Shown piece after piece: positions 1-13,035 of a stretch of 64,000 nucleotides of DNA (position 1 is the first letter of the stretch; each line of letters starts with the position of its first letter). The translations under genes and the position numbers were made by a program. The notes under the pieces were generated by a model. It ran no database searches. It was not told the origin of the DNA and saw only the letters and a list, made by a program, of their open reading frames with translations. The stretch is taken from positions 1 to 64,000 of the forward strand of contig OX637794.1 of assembly GCA_951802425.1 (NCBI GenBank). Reading direction: 5' to 3'. The stretch comes from Clavaria fumosa (lineage: Eukaryota > Basidiomycota > Agaricomycetes > Agaricales > Clavariaceae).

Positions 1-1866
1 TAACCTAACCTAACTAACCTAACTAACCTAACTAACCTAACTAACCTAACAACCTAACTAACCTAACTAACCTAACTAACCTAACTAACCTAACCTAACC
101 AACCTAACCTAACCTACTACCACAACCTAACCTAACTAACCTAACACCTAACCTAACCTAACCTAACCTAACCTAACTACACCTAACTAACCTAACTAAC
201 CTAACTAACCTAACTAACCTAACTAACCTAACCTAACTAACCTAACCTAACTAACCTAACTAACCTAACTAACCTAACTAACCTAACTAACCTAACTAAC
301 CTAACTAACCTAACTAACCTAACCTAACCTAACTAACTAACCTAACTAACCTAACTAACCTAACCTAACTAACCTAACTAACCTAACTAACCTAACTAAC
401 CTAACTAACCTAACCTAACTAACCTAACTAACCTAACCTAACCTAACTAACCTAACCTAACTAACCTAACTAACCTAACCTAACCCTAACTAACCTAACC
501 TAACCTAACCTAACTAACCTAACTAACCTAACTAACCTAACTAACTAACCTAACTAACCTAACTAACCTAACTAACCTAACCTAACTAACCTAACTAACC
601 TAACTAACCTAACCTAACTAACCTAACTAACCTAACTAACCTAACTAACCTAACTAACCTAACTAACCTAACTAACCTAACTAACCTAACCTAACTAACC
701 TAACTAACCTAACTAACCTAACTAACCTAACCTAACCTAACTAACCTAACTAACCTAACCTAACCTAACTAACCTAACCTAACTAACCTAACCTAACCTA
801 ACCTAACCTAACTAACCTAACTAACCTAACTAACCTAAAACCTAACCTAACTAACCTAACCTAACCTAACCTAACTAACCTAACTAACCTAACCTAACTA
901 ACCTAACCTAACTAACCTAACTAACCTAACCTAACTAACCTAACCCTAACCCTAACTAACCTAACTAACCTAACTAACCTAACTAACCTAACCTAACTAA
1001 CTAACCTAACTAACCTAACCTAACTAACCTAACTAACCTAACTAACCTAACCTAACCTAACTAACCTAACTAACCTAACTAACCTAACTAACCTAACCTA
1101 ACTAACCTAACTAACCTAACCTAACTAACCTAACTAACCTAACTAACCTAACCTAACTAACCTAACTAACCTAACCTAACTAACTAACCTAACTAACCTA
1201 ACCTAACTAACCTAACCTAACTAACCTAACTAACCTAACCCTAACTAACTAACCTAACCTAACTAACCTAACTAACCTAACTAACCTAACTAACCTAACT
1301 AACCTAACCTAACTAACCTAACCTAACTAACCTAACTAACCTAACTAACCTAACTAACCTAACTAACCTAACCTAACCTAACTAACCTAACCTAAACTAA
1401 CCTAACTAACCTAACCTAACTAACCTAACTAACCTAACTAACCTAACCTAACCTAACTAACCTAACCTAACTAACCTAACTAACCTAACTAACCTAACTA
1501 ACCTAACTAACCTAACTAACCTAAACCTAACCTAACTAACCTAACTAACCTAACCTAACTAACCTAACTAACCTAACTAACCTAACTAACCCTAACTAAC
1601 CTAACTAACCTAACCCTAACTAACCTAACCTAACCTAACTAACCTAACTAACCTAACTAACCTAACTAACCTAACTAACTAACCTAACCTAACTAACCTA
1701 ACTAACCTAACTAACCTAACCTAACTAACCTAACTAACCTAACCTAACCTAACCTAACTAACCTAACTAACCTAACTAACCTAACTAACCTAACTAACCT
1801 AACTAACCTAACTAACCTAACTAACCTAACTAACCTAACTAACCTAACTAACCTAAACTAACCTAA
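1..1866. repeat. Telomeric repeat array, left chromosome end
   Basis: The array is built almost wholly from CCTAACTAA and CCTAA units, so the G-strand reads as mixed TTAGTTAGG and TTAGG. A few CCCTAA units occur, for example near 481, 944 and 1236, and there is a small non-repeat interruption near 113-130. The C-rich strand runs 5' to 3' from base 1, which is the orientation expected at a left chromosome end. Most basidiomycete telomeres are described as TTAGGG, so the mixed 9-mer/5-mer pattern is atypical. It could be genuine telomerase slippage or a base-calling artefact. There are no genes. Confidence 0.93.
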
Positions 1867-4800
1867 AAACAATAAAAATCCCTTCAACAACACCTCCCGA
1901 ACCTTGTGTATGCACTCTAAAATCATTAAAAACTATTAAAAACCATTAAACACAACTAAAAAATTATGAAAAACATTAAAAAACAATAAAAATCCCTTCA
2001 ACAACACCTCCCGAACCTTGTGTATGCACTCTAAAATCATTAAAAACTATTAAAAACCATTAAACACAACTAAAAAATTATGAAAAACATTAAAAAACAA
2101 TAAAAATCCCTTCAACAACACCTCCCGAACCTTGTGTATGCACTCTAAAATCATTAAAAACTATTAAAAACCATTAAACACAACTAAAAAATTATGAAAA
2201 ACATTAAAAAACAATAAAAATCCCTTCAACAACACCTCCCGAACCTTGTGTATGCACTCTAAAATCATTAAAAACTATTAAAAACCATTAAACACAACTA
2301 AAAAATTATGAAAAACATTAAAAAACAATAAAAATCCCTTCAACAACACCTCCCGAACCTTGTGTATGCACTCTAAAATCATTAAAAACTATTAAAAACC
2401 ATTAAACACAACTAAAAAATTATGAAAAACATTAAAAAACAATAAAAATCCCTTCAACAACACCTCCCGAACCTTGTGTATGCACTCTAAAATCATTAAA
2501 AACTATTAAAAACCATTAAACACAACTAAAAAATTATGAAAAACATTAAAAAACAATAAAAATCCCTTCAACAACACCTCCCGAACCTTGTGTATGCACT
2601 CTAAAATCATTAAAAACTATTAAAAACCATTAAACACAACTAAAAAATTATGAAAAACATTAAAAAACAATAAAAATCCCTTCAACAACACCTCCCGAAC
2701 CTTGTGTATGCACTCTAAAATCATTAAAAACTATTAAAAACCATTAAACACAACTAAAAAATTATGAAAAACATTAAAAAACAATAAAAATCCCTTCAAC
2801 AACACCTCCCGAACCTTGTGTATGCACTCTAAAATCATTAAAAACTATTAAAAACCATTAAACACAACTAAAAAATTATGAAAAACATTAAAAAACAATA
2901 AAAATCCCTTCAACAACACCTCCCGAACCTTGTGTATGCACTCTAAAATCATTAAAAACTATTAAAAACCATTAAACACAACTAAAAAATTATGAAAAAC
3001 ATTAAAAAACAATAAAAATCCCTTCAACAACACCTCCCGAACCTTGTGTATGCACTCTAAAATCATTAAAAACTATTAAAAACCATTAAACACAACTAAA
3101 AAATTATGAAAAACATTAAAAAACAATAAAAATCCCTTCAACAACACCTCCCGAACCTTGTGTATGCACTCTAAAATCATTAAAAACTATTAAAAACCAT
3201 TAAACACAACTAAAAAATTATGAAAAACATTAAAAAACAATAAAAATCCCTTCAACAACACCTCCCGAACCTTGTGTATGCACTCTAAAATCATTAAAAA
3301 CTATTAAAAACCATTAAACACAACTAAAAAATTATGAAAAACATTAAAAAACAATAAAAATCCCTTCAACAACACCTCCCGAACCTTGTGTATGCACTCT
3401 AAAATCATTAAAAACTATTAAAAACCATTAAACACAACTAAAAAATTATGAAAAACATTAAAAAACAATAAAAATCCCTTCAACAACACCTCCCGAACCT
3501 TGTGTATGCACTCTAAAATCATTAAAAACTATTAAAAACCATTAAACACAACTAAAAAATTATGAAAAACATTAAAAAACAATAAAAATCCCTTCAACAA
3601 CACCTCCCGAACCTTGTGTATGCACTCTAAAATCATTAAAAACTATTAAAAACCATTAAACACAACTAAAAAATTATGAAAAACATTAAAAAACAATAAA
3701 AATCCCTTCAACAACACCTCCCGAACCTTGTGTATGCACTCTAAAATCATTAAAAACTATTAAAAACCATTAAACACAACTAAAAAATTATGAAAAACAT
3801 TAAAAAACAATAAAAATCCCTTCAACAACACCTCCCGAACCTTGTGTATGCACTCTAAAATCATTAAAAACTATTAAAAACCATTAAACACAACTAAAAA
3901 ATTATGAAAAACATTAAAAAACAATAAAAATCCCTTCAACAACACCTCCCGAACCTTGTGTATGCACTCTAAAATCATTAAAAACTATTAAAAACCATTA
4001 AACACAACTAAAAAATTATGAAAAACATTAAAAAACAATAAAAATCCCTTCAACAACACCTCCCGAACCTTGTGTATGCACTCTAAAATCATTAAAAACT
4101 ATTAAAAACCATTAAACACAACTAAAAAATTATGAAAAACATTAAAAAACAATAAAAATCCCTTCAACAACACCTCCCGAACCTTGTGTATGCACTCTAA
4201 AATCATTAAAAACTATTAAAAACCATTAAACACAACTAAAAAATTATGAAAAACATTAAAAAACAATAAAAATCCCTTCAACAACACCTCCCGAACCTTG
4301 TGTATGCACTCTAAAATCATTAAAAACTATTAAAAACCATTAAACACAACTAAAAAATTATGAAAAACATTAAAAAACAATAAAAATCCCTTCAACAACA
4401 CCTCCCGAACCTTGTGTATGCACTCTAAAATCATTAAAAACTATTAAAAACCATTAAACACAACTAAAAAATTATGAAAAACATTAAAAAACAATAAAAA
4501 TCCCTTCAACAACACCTCCCGAACCTTGTGTATGCACTCTAAAATCATTAAAAACTATTAAAAACCATTAAACACAACTAAAAAATTATGAAAAACATTA
4601 AAAAACAATAAAAATCCCTTCAACAACACCTCCCGAACCTTGTGTATGCACTCTAAAATCATTAAAAACTATTAAAAACCATTAAACACAACTAAAAAAT
4701 TATGAAAAACATTAAAAAACAATAAAAATCCCTTCAACAACACCTCCCGAACCTTGTGTATGCACTCTAAAATCATTAAAAACTATTAAAAACCATTAAA

Positions 4801-7800
4801 CACAACTAAAAAATTATGAAAAACATTAAAAAACAATAAAAATCCCTTCAACAACACCTCCCGAACCTTGTGTATGCACTCTAAAATCATTAAAAACTAT
4901 TAAAAACCATTAAACACAACTAAAAAATTATGAAAAACATTAAAAAACAATAAAAATCCCTTCAACAACACCTCCCGAACCTTGTGTATGCACTCTAAAA
5001 TCATTAAAAACTATTAAAAACCATTAAACACAACTAAAAAATTATGAAAAACATTAAAAAACAATAAAAATCCCTTCAACAACACCTCCCGAACCTTGTG
5101 TATGCACTCTAAAATCATTAAAAACTATTAAAAACCATTAAACACAACTAAAAAATTATGAAAAACATTAAAAAACAATAAAAATCCCTTCAACAACACC
5201 TCCCGAACCTTGTGTATGCACTCTAAAATCATTAAAAACTATTAAAAACCATTAAACACAACTAAAAAATTATGAAAAACATTAAAAAACAATAAAAATC
5301 CCTTCAACAACACCTCCCGAACCTTGTGTATGCACTCTAAAATCATTAAAAACTATTAAAAACCATTAAACACAACTAAAAAATTATGAAAAACATTAAA
5401 AAACAATAAAAATCCCTTCAACAACACCTCCCGAACCTTGTGTATGCACTCTAAAATCATTAAAAACTATTAAAAACCATTAAACACAACTAAAAAATTA
5501 TGAAAAACATTAAAAAACAATAAAAATCCCTTCAACAACACCTCCCGAACCTTGTGTATGCACTCTAAAATCATTAAAAACTATTAAAAACCATTAAACA
5601 CAACTAAAAAATTATGAAAAACATTAAAAAACAATAAAAATCCCTTCAACAACACCTCCCGAACCTTGTGTATGCACTCTAAAATCATTAAAAACTATTA
5701 AAAACCATTAAACACAACTAAAAAATTATGAAAAACATTAAAAAACAATAAAAATCCCTTCAACAACACCTCCCGAACCTTGTGTATGCACTCTAAAATC
5801 ATTAAAAACTATTAAAAACCATTAAACACAACTAAAAAATTATGAAAAACATTAAAAAACAATAAAAATCCCTTCAACAACACCTCCCGAACCTTGTGTA
5901 TGCACTCTAAAATCATTAAAAACTATTAAAAACCATTAAACACAACTAAAAAATTATGAAAAACATTAAAAAACAATAAAAATCCCTTCAACAACACCTC
6001 CCGAACCTTGTGTATGCACTCTAAAATCATTAAAAACTATTAAAAACCATTAAACACAACTAAAAAATTATGAAAAACATTAAAAAACAATAAAAATCCC
6101 TTCAACAACACCTCCCGAACCTTGTGTATGCACTCTAAAATCATTAAAAACTATTAAAAACCATTAAACACAACTAAAAAATTATGAAAAACATTAAAAA
6201 ACAATAAAAATCCCTTCAACAACACCTCCCGAACCTTGTGTATGCACTCTAAAATCATTAAAAACTATTAAAAACCATTAAACACAACTAAAAAATTATG
6301 AAAAACATTAAAAAACAATAAAAATCCCTTCAACAACACCTCCCGAACCTTGTGTATGCACTCTAAAATCATTAAAAACTATTAAAAACCATTAAACACA
6401 ACTAAAAAATTATGAAAAACATTAAAAAACAATAAAAATCCCTTCAACAACACCTCCCGAACCTTGTGTATGCACTCTAAAATCATTAAAAACTATTAAA
6501 AACCATTAAACACAACTAAAAAATTATGAAAAACATTAAAAAACAATAAAAATCCCTTCAACAACACCTCCCGAACCTTGTGTATGCACTCTAAAATCAT
6601 TAAAAACTATTAAAAACCATTAAACACAACTAAAAAATTATGAAAAACATTAAAAAACAATAAAAATCCCTTCAACAACACCTCCCGAACCTTGTGTATG
6701 CACTCTAAAATCATTAAAAACTATTAAAAACCATTAAACACAACTAAAAAATTATGAAAAACATTAAAAAACAATAAAAATCCCTTCAACAACACCTCCC
6801 GAACCTTGTGTATGCACTCTAAAATCATTAAAAACTATTAAAAACCATTAAACACAACTAAAAAATTATGAAAAACATTAAAAAACAATAAAAATCCCTT
6901 CAACAACACCTCCCGAACCTTGTGTATGCACTCTAAAATCATTAAAAACTATTAAAAACCATTAAACACAACTAAAAAATTATGAAAAACATTAAAAAAC
7001 AATAAAAATCCCTTCAACAACACCTCCCGAACCTTGTGTATGCACTCTAAAATCATTAAAAACTATTAAAAACCATTAAACACAACTAAAAAATTATGAA
7101 AAACATTAAAAAACAATAAAAATCCCTTCAACAACACCTCCCGAACCTTGTGTATGCACTCTAAAATCATTAAAAACTATTAAAAACCATTAAACACAAC
7201 TAAAAAATTATGAAAAACATTAAAAAACAATAAAAATCCCTTCAACAACACCTCCCGAACCTTGTGTATGCACTCTAAAATCATTAAAAACTATTAAAAA
7301 CCATTAAACACAACTAAAAAATTATGAAAAACATTAAAAAACAATAAAAATCCCTTCAACAACACCTCCCGAACCTTGTGTATGCACTCTAAAATCATTA
7401 AAAACTATTAAAAACCATTAAACACAACTAAAAAATTATGAAAAACATTAAAAAACAATAAAAATCCCTTCAACAACACCTCCCGAACCTTGTGTATGCA
7501 CTCTAAAATCATTAAAAACTATTAAAAACCATTAAACACAACTAAAAAATTATGAAAAACATTAAAAAACAATAAAAATCCCTTCAACAACACCTCCCGA
7601 ACCTTGTGTATGCACTCTAAAATCATTAAAAACTATTAAAAACCATTAAACACAACTAAAAAATTATGAAAAACATTAAAAAACAATAAAAATCCCTTCA
7701 ACAACACCTCCCGAACCTTGTGTATGCACTCTAAAATCATTAAAAACTATTAAAAACCATTAAACACAACTAAAAAATTATGAAAAACATTAAAAAACAA

Positions 7801-8394
7801 TAAAAATCCCTTCAACAACACCTCCCGAACCTTGTGTATGCACTCTAAAATCATTAAAAACTATTAAAAACCATTAAACACAACTAAAAAATTATGAAAA
7901 ACATTAAAAAACAATAAAAATCCCTTCAACAACACCTCCCGAACCTTGTGTATGCACTCTAAAATCATTAAAAACTATTAAAAACCATTAAACACAACTA
8001 AAAAATTATGAAAAACATTAAAAAACAATAAAAATCCCTTCAACAACACCTCCCGAACCTTGTGTATGCACTCTAAAATCATTAAAAACTATTAAAAACC
8101 ATTAAACACAACTAAAAAATTATGAAAAACATTAAAAAACAATAAAAATCCCTTCAACAACACCTCCCGAACCTTGTGTATGCACTCTAAAATCATTAAA
8201 AACTATTAAAAACCATTAAACACAACTAAAAAATTATGAAAAACATTAAAAAACAATAAAAATCCCTTCAACAACACCTCCCGAACCTTGTGTATGCACT
8301 CTAAAATCATTAAAAACTATTAAAAACCATTAAACACAACTAAAAAATTATGAAAAACATTAAAAAACAATAAAAATCCCTTCAACAACACCTC
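1867..8394. repeat. 114-bp telomere-adjacent satellite, 57 copies
   Basis: The start of the unit's CCCTTCAAC motif recurs at 1880, 1994, 2108, 2222 and onward to 8378, giving a strict 114-bp period and 57 full periods plus partial ends. Every copy I compared was identical. The unit is AT-rich and has no useful ORF. The array abuts the telomere with no spacer and stops abruptly at 8394, where the duplicated segment begins. Identity across all copies suggests very recent amplification, strong homogenisation, or assembly collapse and re-expansion. Confidence 0.96.
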
Positions 8395-8443
8395 AGATCA
8401 TCGACCCATGTGCATCCCCTGCTGATCATCCTTCACCCATATT

Positions 8444-11164
8444 GTATATTCACATGAATCTGCCATGGACCTTAAGAAATACAAATTTCTTTCCACATTT
8501 CAGCAGTATTTCTTGTCCACATGGATGACATTGTTATGCCTTCCTGTCTCCACTACCAACTAAGGGCCTTCTTCTTCCATTCCATCTAGCATCCATTCAA
8601 GCCCTCATCCATCTGAGGTGCTCCCTGTTGCCCCTGTAGCATCATCAGATAGTCACCCATGTACCAGCATACCATTGCCCTTGCATGATTGTCTGCTCTC
8701 CTGTCTCTTCCCCATTCTCTTCATTCAGCAATTGTGTCTCCCCCATGTGTTGATAGCTGTGGGCCACACACTTTGATACACATGCTTTCAAGTTTTGACA
8801 CAAACTCAACTCATAACTTAATTGACTCTGTGAGATGGGGCATCCAGGACACCAACTTTGACATTCACATCTAGTCAACTTTGTGTGTCATGTGGGCATG
8901 GCAGTCCTGGACACCCACCTTGAGGTACACATTGAGTCAACTTACTTTGTACATTATGAGAGATGTGGGTGTCCTGGTCCTCCTGGCATGGCTTACCTGT
9001 ATCTGTATGATGTCCCAGCCTGCATCACATTGGATCTTGGTAGGTATGTAGGACCTAGGTTTGGCATGCTAAGAGTGAGTAGCACAGGTGGTGTAAGTAG
9101 GATGGAGGGGTGGACAGTGTGAGTGGAGTGGGTGGGTGGCACAGGCAAGGTGAGTAAGGCAGGTGGCACAAGTGAGGAGGTGCAAGTGAGGCAAGCCATG
9201 TGGTGTAGCACCAATGAGGTGAGTGGGCTGCTCATGTTCATCAGTCATTGCTTATGTGTGCCATACAGTGCCTAGGCTATGTCCATGCTGCTCATAGCAA
9301 CCCACCTCCAGACCCTGTTCTTTTTTCCCTTCCCCAGGTAGTCCAGCACAATGCAGTTCTGCCTCCTCCCCTTCCTTGCCATGTGCTATCCACTCTATGC
9401 TGCTTGTCTTGTTCTTCTGTCTGGGAGTCATGTGATTAACATAGACCCATGCTATTCACTTGGCTTATTTCATCTATGGCCTTATGGCCTCTGTCCATGT
9501 AAGATTGGTTTGTTGAGACCAGAGATCCCTGAGTCACAAGTGCATTAGAACCCTGTTTATAGCAGTAGTCATGCAGTCATGGTGACAGTAGTGGGATAGA
9601 TGTGGCTGGTTAGCTAAGTATACAAGGAAACCCCTTCACCCCTATGGTTGACCCTTACAGTGCACCAATATTATCAATTGCCCTTACCATGCAATGGCAG
9701 TGAATGTCAAGATACCTCCAACACAATAATAGCCTTAGTGGCATCAGGGAATTGGGAAAGGGACATACACAAGTACCAAAAGCATATGACCTGCATATGA
9801 CCTGTATATGACCTGGTGGCATATGCTTTTGGTACTTGTGTATGTCCCTTTCCCAATTCCCTGATGCCACTAAGGCTATTATTGTGTTGGAGGTATCTTG
9901 ACATTCACTGCCATTGCATGGTAAGGGCAATTGATAATATTGGTGCACTGTAAGGGTCAACCATAGGGGTGAAGGGGTTTCCTTGTATACTTAGCTAACC
10001 AGCCACATCTATCCCACTACTGTCACCATGACTGCATGACTACTGCTATAAACAGGGTTCTAATGCACTTGTGACTCAGGGATCTCTGGTCTCAACAAAC
10101 CAATCTTACATGGACAGAGGCCATAAGGCCATAGATGAAATAAGCCAAGTGAATAGCATGGGTCTATGTTAATCACATGACTCCCAGACAGAAGAACAAG
10201 ACAAGCAGCATAGAGTGGATAGCACATGGCAAGGAAGGGGAGGAGGCAGAACTGCATTGTGCTGGACTACCTGGGGAAGGGAAAAAAGAACAGGGTCTGG
10301 AGGTGGGTTGCTATGAGCAGCATGGACATAGCCTAGGCACTGTATGGCACACATAAGCAATGACTGATGAACATGAGCAGCCCACTCACCTCATTGGTGC
10401 TACACCACATGGCTTGCCTCACTTGCACCTCCTCACTTGTGCCACCTGCCTTACTCACCTTGCCTGTGCCACCCACCCACTCCACTCACACTGTCCACCC
10501 CTCCATCCTACTTACACCACCTGTGCTACTCACTCTTAGCATGCCAAACCTAGGTCCTACATACCTACCAAGATCCAATGTGATGCAGGCTGGGACATCA
10601 TACAGATACAGGTAAGCCATGCCAGGAGGACCAGGACACCCACATCTCTCATAATGTACAAAGTAAGTTGACTCAATGTGTACCTCAAGGTGGGTGTCCA
10701 GGACTGCCATGCCCACATGACACACAAAGTTGACTAGATGTGAATGTCAAAGTTGGTGTCCTGGATGCCCCATCTCACAGAGTCAATTAAGTTATGAGTT
10801 GAGTTTGTGTCAAAGCTTGAAAGCATGTGTATCAAAGTGTGTGGCCCACAGCTATCAACACATGGGGGAGACACAATTGCTGAATGAAGAGAATGGGGAA
10901 GAGACAGGAGAGCAGACAATCATACAAGGGCAATGGTATGCTGGTACATGGGTGACTATCTGATGATGCTACAGGGGCAACAGGGAGCACCTCAGATGGA
11001 TGAGGGCTTGAATGGATGCTAGATGGAATGGAAGAAGAAGGCCCTTAGTTGGTAGTGGAGACAGGAAGGCATAACAATGTCATCCATGTGGACAAGAAAT
11101 ACTGCTGAAATGTGGAAAGAAAATTGTATTTCTTAAGGTCCATGGCAGATTCATGTGAATATAC
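8444..11164. repeat. Giant palindrome A: two 1345-bp inverted arms
   Basis: The left arm (8444-9788) is the reverse complement of the right arm (9820-11164), mirrored about position 9804. I saw only about three arm-to-arm mismatches, all private to the left arm: one near 8490, one near 8686, and one near 8797. The mirrored open frames of 61-101 codons exist in all four arms of the two palindromes only because the DNA is the same, and they show no family resemblance. The arms contain almost no CpG. There are no clear transposon termini or target duplication at the outer ends, so a foldback transposon is possible but unproven. Confidence 0.95.
9789..9819. other. Palindrome A loop (31 bp, asymmetric)
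   Basis: This is the only non-palindromic part of the structure. It carries repeats of the ATATGACCTG motif and ends in GTGG. The loop of palindrome B (47731-47761) is its exact reverse complement, so the centre is inverted in one copy relative to the other. Confidence 0.93.
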
Positions 11165-13035
11165 TGATGAAATGTGAGGTGGCTCCTTGTGACTCCATCC
11201 CTCAGGCACAGTCCTCTTGGGACTTGAAACCCTGGTCCCTCTGGATTTGCTTATTTGGATCCCCCTCTGAAGGAGGGGGTACTGGAGCAGCCAATTTTGT
11301 GTCTGTGTCTACATCCTGCTGGGCCCTGCCGTGGTCCTCCAGGCAGGGTGTCACACAGGGTGTCTTAGGATGGCCCTGGGGCCTCCAAGATACCTACAGC
11401 TCTGGAAAGACCCTTGCCTTCTATTCCCTCCTCCTTCCTCTCAGTCATGCCCTCCAGTTCTCTCCGCCATGCCAGCCCCTGGCAAGATCCTGTGTGCAGT
11501 TGAGTACCACCTTTGTCTATTTGCTGGGTCCAGGTTCAGATGGTCCAGTGAACCCAGAGGTAGATACAGGGGGCTCTGGACCTCGACCCTCCATTGTCTG
11601 AGTCTGATGCATGGTGCTAGGCCCCACTATCATTCCTGTCAGGTGCTTGGGCACCCGTTTTGCCAATCCTCTTGGCCAGCAGGCACTGTGTGAGCCTGCC
11701 ATTGTTCCTCCTGGCCAGCAGGCACTGCATGAGCCTGCTGTTGTTCCTCTTGGCCAGCAGGCCCTGCCCCCACTCTAGGGTCTTGTGCCTGCTGCAGCTG
11801 TGGTTCAGCTCTGCATGCAGATGCTGCTCCCCACTCTGTGGGATTGTGCCCAGCCTCAGCTGTGGCCCCTCAGGTCCTGTGCTGGGATCTCTCAAATTGC
11901 ATGTGTCCCCACCAACCCTGTTGGCCAGCAGGCATTGCATATGCCACCATTGGTCCTCCTGGCCAGCAGGCTCTGCTCCCATGCATGGACGTCACCTCCC
12001 ACACTTGTGCCTGGCTGCAACTGTGGTCTTTCAGCTCCTGTGCTCAAGTGCTGCCCCCCCACCACCACTCTGTGGGTCCAGCTATGGATCTGTGGCCTAG
12101 CACCTGGCCCGAGTGCTCAGCCCAGCTGTTGCCCCTCAGGTCCTGTGCCTGGGTCTCTACATCATATACATGACTCCATCTGACCCTCTTGGCCAGACTT
12201 GTGTGCAGCTGTTGCTACACTCCTTCAGCTGATGTTCCCCATGTTGTGGGCTTATGCCCAGCCTCAGCTTCACAGACTTGTGCCCAGTGTCAGCTGCAGC
12301 CCCTTGAGTCCTCTGCCCAGCTGCAGCCATGGGTTGCCCCCTCAGCTCCCCTCTCCCTTGGCTCCCCTCTCCCTCGGCTCCCATGTGCAGATGCCACTCT
12401 CTCTGTGGTCTTGCACCTGGCTGGGGCTGCGGTCCCTCAGCTCCTATGCTCAGATGCAGCTCCCACTCTGTGGACTTGTGTCCAGCTGCAGCTGTGGTCC
12501 CTCACCCAAGCTGGGTGCTGCTTTCTCTCTGTGTGAGCATCTGTTGCTGTGATATTGTGCCTGGCTGCAGCCACAGTCCCTGGCTCCTGTGTGGGGATGC
12601 CCTGCACTTGAGGCTTCTTCCCTCTCTGTGGACTCACATGCAGCTGTGGCTGGGTCCCTGAGATCCTGCATTCAGATGCTGCTCCTCAGCCCCAGAACAT
12701 GGCCACTGCTCCTCACTTTGCCCTTCTGTGGCTGTGGCCCCTCAACTCCTGTACATGAATGGTCTCATGTAATTCAATAAATATCATTGCTAATTTAACC
12801 TGTCCCTCAGGCCCCTCACATGGGTGCTGCTTCCCCATTTCCACAGACTTGCACCAGTGGCTGCAGAGCCTCAGCTCTGCTGCTCCCCACTGCACAGTTT
12901 TGCATAGTGAGGGGAGGACCAGAAGTGGAAACTTGGCATTTCTGCCTGGTCCTCCTGCCTTGGCCCACTGTGTGCCTCAGTCCAGTGCTCCTGCAGCTGT
13001 GGCTAATCGCTCTAACACCTCAGTTGCCTGGATTT
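11165..13035. repeat. Degenerate C/T/G-rich tandem repeat tract
   Basis: No gene is seen here. From about 11650 the tract has repeated CTTGGCCAGCAGGC blocks. From about 11800 to 12760 it is a degenerate repeat of roughly 65-70 bp, built on phrases such as CTCCCACTCTGTGG, CCCAGCTGCAGCTGTGG and CCCTCAGCTCCTGTGC. The long overlapping open frames in all plus frames reflect composition (Leu/Ser/Cys/Pro-rich), not coding. The same type of sequence resumes at 14562 after the solo LTR, so the LTR inserted into this tract. Copy B has the counterpart at 49107-51001. Confidence 0.75.

Noticed and set aside
1867..8394. CRISPR-like array
   Set aside because: The 114-bp units are contiguous tandem copies with no variable spacers, and the genome is eukaryotic.
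8645..10963. Several 61-101 codon frames repeated in all palindrome arms
   Set aside because: They are conserved only because the DNA arms are near-identical. They overlap on both strands, show no domain, and mirrored copies on opposite strands are an automatic result of the palindrome.
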